Notes under the pieces: model-generated
What the model was told of the DNA's origin: nothing
The model's database searches: none
What the model saw: the letters and a program-made list of their open reading frames with translations, nothing else
Virus record (IMG/VR): IMGVR_UViG_3300047510_001118
Location: 214,127 to 278,126 of that record
Source of the DNA: a virus
Length of the DNA: 64,000 nt
Strand: one strand, 5' to 3'
In this document: positions 17,001-26,000 of the stretch, one piece after another
How the letters are laid out: every line of letters begins with the position of its first letter
How positions within the stretch are numbered: position 1 is the first letter of the stretch
Translations under genes and position numbers: made by a program

Positions 17001-20000
17001 CAAAATTTGAACCTAAAATTTTTATTGATAACACATATCAAACACCAACGTTGGTAATTCAAGGGCACGATGGCAGTATCACAGTAGCCTTTAATGATTA
17101 TAGAGATAATCTAATATTAGAATTAGAATATAGAATTTATAATAATATTAAGAAAGAATATGATCCTTCATTGTTTGACATTAATAATTTCATTGAAGGC
17201 CACCATAGAAAAACTAACCTTTCAACTAATGAATTAAATCTTGCTTTAAGACAAGAATTTTTAACTTGGTTAGGTTTAACTAATAAAGATTATACAAAGC
17301 ACGATTTCTTTGATAGAAATAATCCTTATACATTTAATTACAAGTCTTATTCAAGCTCTGACGGAACGCCATTAATTGGATTCTGGAGAGGAATATACAA
17401 ATATTTCTATGACACTGACAGACCGCACACACACCCATGGGAGATGTTAGGTTTTTCAAATAAGCCAACTTGGTGGGACAGTGTATATGGAATTGCGCCT
17501 TATACTAAAGATAATTTAATTTTATGGAATGATCTAAGAGATGGAATAATTAGAGAGCCTGGCATACTACCAAAACAAAATAAAAAATACGTTAGGGAAG
17601 ATTTATTAACTTATATTCCTGTTGATGCTGAAGGCAATCTTTTAAATCCTTTAGAAATTGGATTAGTAAGAAATTATGTAGCAACGTCTGCTGAAAAAGA
17701 ATTTACGTTCGGCGACTGGGCGCCTGTTGAAACTGCTTGGAGACGCGGCAGTCAATATCCGTTTGCTTTAATTACAGCCTTAACACTGTTAAGACCTGCT
17801 CAAATGTTTGCTGTTTGCTTTGATAGAGAGCGTCAATATAGAGACGGAACAGGGCAAATTGTATATAAAATGCCAGCAGGAAATCTAAGATTTAATACAA
17901 CTAATTTAGTCTTTCCTAATACAGTAAAAGAATCTGAAAATAGATTTACCAGTGGACTAATCAACTATATGTGCGATTATGCTATAAGTAAATCTTTTGG
18001 ATTTTTAGAAGAGTTTAAAACTGAGTTATCAAGTTTACAAATAAAAATTTCTAGCAAGTTGGCAGGATTTACTAGCAAAGAAAAATTTAAACTTATTCTC
18101 GACAGCCGTAGTCCTTTAAATCAAGGAAATGTTTTTATACCGCAAGAGAATTATAATATAATTCTTAATACTAGCAGTCCTATTTTATCAATATCTTATA
18201 GTGGTGTAATTATTGAAAAAACATCTAGCGGTTTTGTAATCAATGGATATAATAAATCAAATCCTGACTTTAGATATTTTAAACCATTAGATACAGTTTC
18301 AGACCCAACAGTTAATGTGGGCGGTATTTCAGAAACATATCTCGAGTGGACTTCGGGTAAAACATACACTAAAGGCCAAGTTGTAAGAGTTGATCAAAAC
18401 TTTTATAGAGTAACGGCTTCTCATGATGGCGGCCCTTCTTTTGAATTAAAATATTTTGCTAAACTACCAGCACTACCAATCGTGGGCGGCAGAGAAGTTA
18501 TTATTAGAAGAAACTTTACCACAGAAGTTTCAACAATACACTACGGGGCCGAATTAAAAACAACACAAGAAGTGGTTGATTTTGTATTAGGTTACGGTAA
18601 ATGGTTAGAAAGCCAAGGATTTATTTTTGACAGTTTTAATCCTGTAATTAAAACAGTTACAGACTGGCAAACTAGTGCCAAAGAGTTTGCCTTCTGGACA
18701 ACTCAAAATTGGAGTACTGGATCTGTAATTACCCTAAGCCCAGCAGCCGAAGAAGTAACATTTGGAAAATTATATGCGGTTGCTGACAGCATCTACGATC
18801 CGTTCTATGAATATACAGTGTTCAAACAAGACGGTCAAACATTAGATCCAAATTTTACAAATACTGTAAGAGAGAATAATTCTTTTAGTATCCGTCCTAA
18901 AGATACTGGAGATGGTGTTTATCACATTACATTAAATTTAATTCAAAAAGAACATGTGCTAATATTAGATGATGTTACGGTGTTTAATGATGTAATATAC
19001 GATCAAACACAGGGATATAGACAGGATAGGATTAAAGTTGTAGGCTATAAAATATCAGACTGGAACGGCGATTTTGTTATTCCTGGATTTGTGTATGACA
19101 GAGCAGTATTAACTGAATGGAAACCTTGGAGAGATTATGCTCTAGGAGAAACTGTAAAATACAAAGAATTTTATTACAGTGCTAGAAAAAATATTCCAGG
19201 AACTGAGCTATTCAACGACGACGAGTGGTACAGATTAAACGGTAAACCAGAAAGTAAATTAATTCCTAACTGGGACTATCGTGCTACACAGTTTGAAGAT
19301 TTTTATGATCTAGATACAGATAGTTTCGATGTTGATCAACAAAAGTTTGCTCAACATTTAATTGGTTATCAAAAGAGACAATATCTTGAAAACATTATCA
19401 ATGATGATGTAAGCCAGTATAAGTTTTATCAGGGCATGATTCAAGAAAAAGGAACAAAGAATAGCCTTTCAAAATTATTTGACGTATTAAGTTCTACAGA
19501 TGCCGACAGCCTTGAATTTTATGAAGAGTGGGCAATTAGATTAGGTCAGTACGGAGCCAGCGAAGGATTTGAAGAAGTTGAGTATCTATTAGACGAGTCT
19601 CAATTTTTAATAAATCCACAGCCTATTGAATTAGTTGATTCAGTACCTCCGGGCGTGAATGATTTTGTCTACAGAATTACTAGAGATAAAGTTTATCTAA
19701 AACCAGACACATACGATCACAAACCTATTCCTACAGTTAGGTCTAAGAAAGAATATATTCCTACTGCTGGCTATGTACATTTAGAAGATATAAAATATAT
19801 TATAACTTCTAAAGATCAAATTGGTGACTATAATATCAATGATCTAAAAGAGGGCGATTATTTTTGGTTAGGATTTGATAAAACATCTTGGAATGTTTAC
19901 AGATTTACTCTAGTTGTTTCTTCAGTAAGATCCTTCCAAGAATTATCTAATCTAAGAATTAATTTTAATTCAGCAAGTAGTTTATTTTCTGTAAATGATT

Positions 20001-23000
20001 TTATCGGAATTAACAATACAAATTCATCTGTTGAAGGAATAAAACAAGTTTTAGCAGTCGGCCCAGGATATATTGAAATTGAACTTCCTCAAGATCTTGA
20101 TACTGAAGCCATTGCGGCACTTAATAACAATCTACAAGTAAACTTATTTGCTTTTACGTCGCAGAGATTAGCAACTACAAGTTCTAAAATTTCAACAATA
20201 GACGACTTAAATGATTTACCTGTTCCTAGAAAAAAGAACGGAGAACTTGTTTGGATTGACGGTGCTAATAATGACTGGAGTGTGTGGAAGTTTGACAAGT
20301 CATATTCTCGATCAGTGATATCTAACACTGCTGATTATTTTGGTAGAACATTAGCAGTAAGCGAAGACGATTCTATTTTTGCTGTTAGCAGTCTAACAAC
20401 TCTAGTTGATAGCAATGGGGATCCTAGAGTAGACGATAACGGAGATATATTAAAGTCTGATGTCTTATCTTTTTATACAAGATCTACTGAAAAGTTTTCA
20501 TGGCTCCTAAAGGGAGAAATATCAAAATTAACAACAATTATTCAGAACGAAAGTTTTCAAAATACAAACTATAGTTTTGGAGAATCGTTAGCCCTTAGCG
20601 CCGCCGGCGACTATCTATTAGTTGGAGCACCAGCATACGGAATAGTTGAGATTCCTCAACCACCGTTGCCACCGATTGAAATAGTTAAAAATTGGGGTTA
20701 TGTTGCCAAGTATAATAAAAACAGATTTAATAATTTTGAATTTGACAGAGTTATTTTAAGTCCAGTACAAACAGATAATGAGTTCTTTGGTCATAAGATA
20801 GCAATATCTGGTAACGTTGCGTTTATTGCCGGTAAAGGCAGTGACACGGCGCCTGCGTCTTTGACAGCATACAATCTAGCATCTAATACAACGACCGTAA
20901 GAATTACTTTCTCTAATGTAGAAATTATTGATTTAACAACAGGTTCTGATAATACTGTGGTAATTTCTAAATCAGACTCAACTGTAGCAGTATACAAACT
21001 AGTAGGAAATTCTTTAACATTAATACAAAATATATCATCAAGTGTTGTTCCAGGTACGCTAATTGACGACAAGTTTGGCCAATCTGTATCAATTTCTAAA
21101 GATAATTCTATGATTGCTGTGGGAATTCCATACTACAGTGAAGTGAATTCTAATCAGGGCACAGTGGCAATTTTAATTAAATCTGGTTCAACTTATCAGT
21201 ACAGTTATCGTGTCAACAGCCCATTAAAACAAGAATCGGAAAGATTTGGTTACAGAGTTAGATTTAATCCTACTGGAAATAGATTGGTAGTTTACAGTTA
21301 CGGTGGCGACCAAACCATTGACACAACGATTGATCAAGGTACAACTACGTTTGACCTAGACGCAATGAAATTTGTAGAGCGCAGTGAAAATGTTGGAAGT
21401 GTGCGTGTCTATGAAAAATACGGAAACAAGTTTATATTCGATGACGAACTTGAGCCTCAAGAAGTCATAGGAATTAATTACGGCGACAATTTAGTAGTGG
21501 GTAGAAACAACATATATGTCAATGACTACACAGCCGTAGAAGGACGTTTCTATGAATTTGTAGGACGATCAACTTCGTGGACAAAATATAGAAGTCCAGA
21601 TCCTATTGTTGACCTAACAAAGATAAAATCTATCTTCTTATACGATACTGTTAAAAATAATATTATTCAAAATTTAGATTTCATCGATCCAATCAACGGA
21701 AAAGTTTTAGGTGTTGCTGAACAAGAACTAAGTTTTAAAACTTATTACGATCCGGCTGTATATTCAACAGGTACTGATGCTGTAGTTGTCGATAGTTTAA
21801 TGCCATGGAAACAACAGCAAGTTGGAAAGTTATGGTGGGATTTAAGTACAATTAAATTTGTTAATCCTAATCAAGGTAGTGTTGTCTATAAAGCAAATAC
21901 ATGGAATAATGTATTTGCTGAAGCAGAGGTTGATATCTACGAATGGGTTGAGTCAGAATATTCACCAGAAGAGTGGGATAGTCTAGCAGACACTGAAGCC
22001 GGCCTTACACTAGGAATCAGCGGAGTATCAAAATATGGTGCTCAGGTATACAGCGTTAGTCAAACTTATGACAACGTAAGCAAAACATTTAAAAACATTT
22101 ATTATTTCTGGGTTAAAAATAAATCAATAGTTCCTGATGTAACCTTCCGTAAAGTTTCAGCCAGAGAAGTCTCAGAATTAATTTCTAATCCTAAATCTAA
22201 AGGCATTAGATATGTTACTTTATTAGGAAATAATCAATTAGCGTTAGTTAACTGTAAAGAATTAATCACTGACAAAGATGTTGCTTTAAATATTCGCTAT
22301 TGGATTATTGACAAAACAGATCAAAATATACACAGTCATTATCAATTATTAGCCGAAGGCAACGTTGACAAAAAACTTAACAAGTATGTTGAACAAAAAT
22401 GGTTTGATAGTTTAATTGGATATGATAACCAGGGTAGAGAAATTCCTGATCCAAGTTTGCCACCGAAGTTAAAATATGGTATTTTAAGCAAACCTAGACA
22501 GTCAATGTTTGTTAATAGATTAGAGGCATTAAAACAGGTTATCGAAAGAGTTAATTCTGTATTAGTAAACAATTTATTAATTGATGATTTTGATTTTGAT
22601 ATTTTAAATTCTAAAGAAGAACCTCCGTCAGAATTTTCAAGAGAATATGACATAGCAATTGACACTCAAAGTCAAATTAGATTTGTTGGATCTACCGGCT
22701 TTGACCAAGCCACTGCTAGTTTAGTAATCAAAGAAGGCAAAATTGAACGAGTAATAGTAACTAGTGCGGGTAGAGGATACAAGATTCCTCCTTCTGTAAA
22801 AGTTATTTCTAATACCGGCTCAGGAGCAAGATTATCAACAGTTATCAACTCTTCAGGAGAGGTTACTGCTATTAATATTGACAATGCTGGTAGAAATTAT
22901 CAAACATCGACCTTTGTAGAAATTAGACCGTTTACTGTATTAGTTACTACTGACGAAACTGCGGCTAGTAAGTGGTCACTGTACACCTGGAACTCAGCAA

Positions 23001-26000
23001 TCGCTAACTGGACCAGAAGTCGTACACAAATTTATGATGTAACAAAACATTGGAACTATATTGACTGGTATGCCACCGGATTCTCATCTTATACTAAAAT
23101 AAATCATCAAATCGATTTAGCATACGAAATGAGCTTTATTGATATTGCCATTGGCGATATAGTTAAGATTAACAATGAAAAAACAGGTGGCTGGATATTA
23201 TTACAAAAAATTAATAATCTTGATACCGATAACGTATCCTTAAATTATAAAACAGTAGGCCGTCAAAACGGAACTATACAATTTAACTCAAATCTTTATA
23301 AGTTTAAGAACAGTAACATAGGTTACGATAGTACAAGTTATGACAGAGATGTCTATGACGACGAGCCTAAAGAAGAATTAAGATTTATTTTAAGTTGTAT
23401 AAAAAATAATTTACTAATTGATAATTTAGAAATTGAATATAACAAATTATTCTTTTCAAGTTTGAGATACGTGTTTACTGAACAAGGTTTTGTTGATTGG
23501 GCATTTAAGACTAGTTTTATCAAAGCCAAACATAATTTGGGAGAGCTTAAACAGAAGGTTACTTTTAAGAGCGACAATCTAGAAAGTTATGAAGATTATA
23601 TTAATGAAGTTAAACCATACAGAACTAAGATTAGAGAATTTATCAGTAATTATACAGCCTATGATCAAACTAATTCTGCTGTAACTGATTTTGATTTACC
23701 TCCAAGGTATGTAACAGCCGAAGGTCAAATTTTACCTTTTACTGTTAAAGTTAAAAATTCTCAGATTGAATATATAGAATCAGACATTCTAAAAGAGCCG
23801 TATCAAGATTGGTTGTCTTCTGTTGGTTACCAAGTAGTTGAGATTAGAGTAATTGACGGCGGCACAGGATATCAAGGGCCTCCTCAAGTAGAAATAGTCG
23901 GTGACGCCGAAACAACAGCAACAGCAAAAGCCTATGTTTCTCAGGGAGCAGTTTCTAAAGTAATAGTTGAAACGCCAGGTCAAGGATATGTAACTATCCC
24001 AACAATACGTTTTAATGGATCAGTTGGTGCTACAGGTAGACCTGCTAAGGCCATTGTAGTATTAGGAAACTCTTTAGTAAGAACAAATAATCTTGGAATT
24101 AAATTTGATAGAATTTCACCTGAGTTTACAGTATCGTCTATTACAGTAACGCAGGCATTTGACGGTACAGGATCAAGAACTAGATTTGAATTACGCTGGC
24201 CAGTTGATTTATCTGTTGAAAAAACCACAGTGTTCATAGATACTGAAGAACTACTATCTAATGACTTTGAAGTTTCAAACGAACTAGATACTACCTCAAA
24301 GTATACTAGATATAAAGGAATTTTAACCTTAACCAAAGCCGCGCCTATAACAACTACAGTTACTATCAATTATGCCAAAGACATAAGATTATTAGACGCC
24401 GCTGATAGAATTCAATATTATTATGAACCTGGAATTGGCCAATTAGGAAAAGATCTTGGTCAATTAATGGAAGGTGTTGATTATGGCGGTGTTGAAGTTA
24501 CCGGGTTAGACTTTGACCTTGGTGCTGGCTGGGATGGCTTGCCTTGGTTTACATCTGGATGGGACGACTTTGATGTAAACTATACTGATCATTTAGTGGT
24601 AACTGACGGTGTACAAAGAACATTCGAATTACCATACACACCCGCAGACGGTGAAGCACTTAACATTTATCTAAACAGTGTTAGAATCGACGATCCAAAT
24701 TACGATGTATATACTCTAGCAGAAGACAATTACAATAGTTTAGTTGCTGAACTTGTGATACTTCAACAAGAAGAAGAAGTATTACAGCAGGCATATGACC
24801 AAGCAGTAATTGATTATGATAATATTATAGCCGAACAAGTTGCTCGTCAGGAACAGTATGATAACCTTACAGCAGATTATGCTCCTGATTCAGGTGCTGA
24901 ACCCGATCCCGATCGTCCTTGGGCAGTGCCTGGCGGTACAGATCCAATTAATATACCGCTTGAAAATCTATTAACAGAGATTCTCGCAGACATTGCGGAT
25001 CTACAGGCCCAGGCAATCGCTGCAGCAACTGTTAGAAATAATGCTCTAGATGATTTAACTGACAAACAACAAGAAGTAGCAGATAAAGAAGATGAAGTAA
25101 GCGATGCTCTTGACACACTTAATGCCGCTCCGGAAATTACAAATCCAACAGCGTCAATGAATACATTCTACGGTGACGGCATAACCAATGAAGTGGTTAT
25201 TCCAAATAATGTTGTTATCGCTGATAAAGATCAGTTTATCTTCCGTAAGATTACCAGTGACGGTAGTTTTAAACCAAACGAAAAGTTTTACGATTCTGAA
25301 ATTATTGGCGGACTTCCAAATTCAACAACAGGCGGCATGAGTTACGAAACTGCCAAAGGAATCCTAGCAGAAGAAATTATTATCGATGGCGATAATTTTG
25401 TAACTACGACATCAAGTCATGCTCCAGAAGAAGTAGTTACTGGGCAGGTGCTAGATTCTGTTTCAATAACAGTCTATGACACAGTTAGCGACGGTTCTCC
25501 GGTGATTTTAAATAGACATTATATTGCCGATGGTGTTCAAACTGAATTTGCTATTGGACAAAAACCAAATACGACTCAAGCCGCATTGGTTAAAATAAAT
25601 GGTTTTGTTAAAAAACAAGATGTTGATTATACTTTTGATTATATAAATCAAAAAATTATTTTTGATACAGCGCCTCAAAAACTTGATGAAGTTGTTATTA
25701 CATCAATGAGTAGAAACGGTCTAAATGTATTAGATGCTGATTCTTTTGTTGGCGACGGTATTACTAAAGAATTTATTACAGTTGCTCGTTGGGAGGAAGA
25801 CAAGTATTCTGTATTAGTGACAATTAACGGCGAAGCAGAAACAGTAACAACATTTATTACAGATTCGTCTTACAGTGAAGTTGGTAATATAGGAATTATT
25901 TTTGATACAGCACCAGTAGCCGGAGCAATCATTGATTACACTGTATTAAGTTCAACAGTTAATACTATCAGTTATATGAAAACTGAAACAGTAATACATG

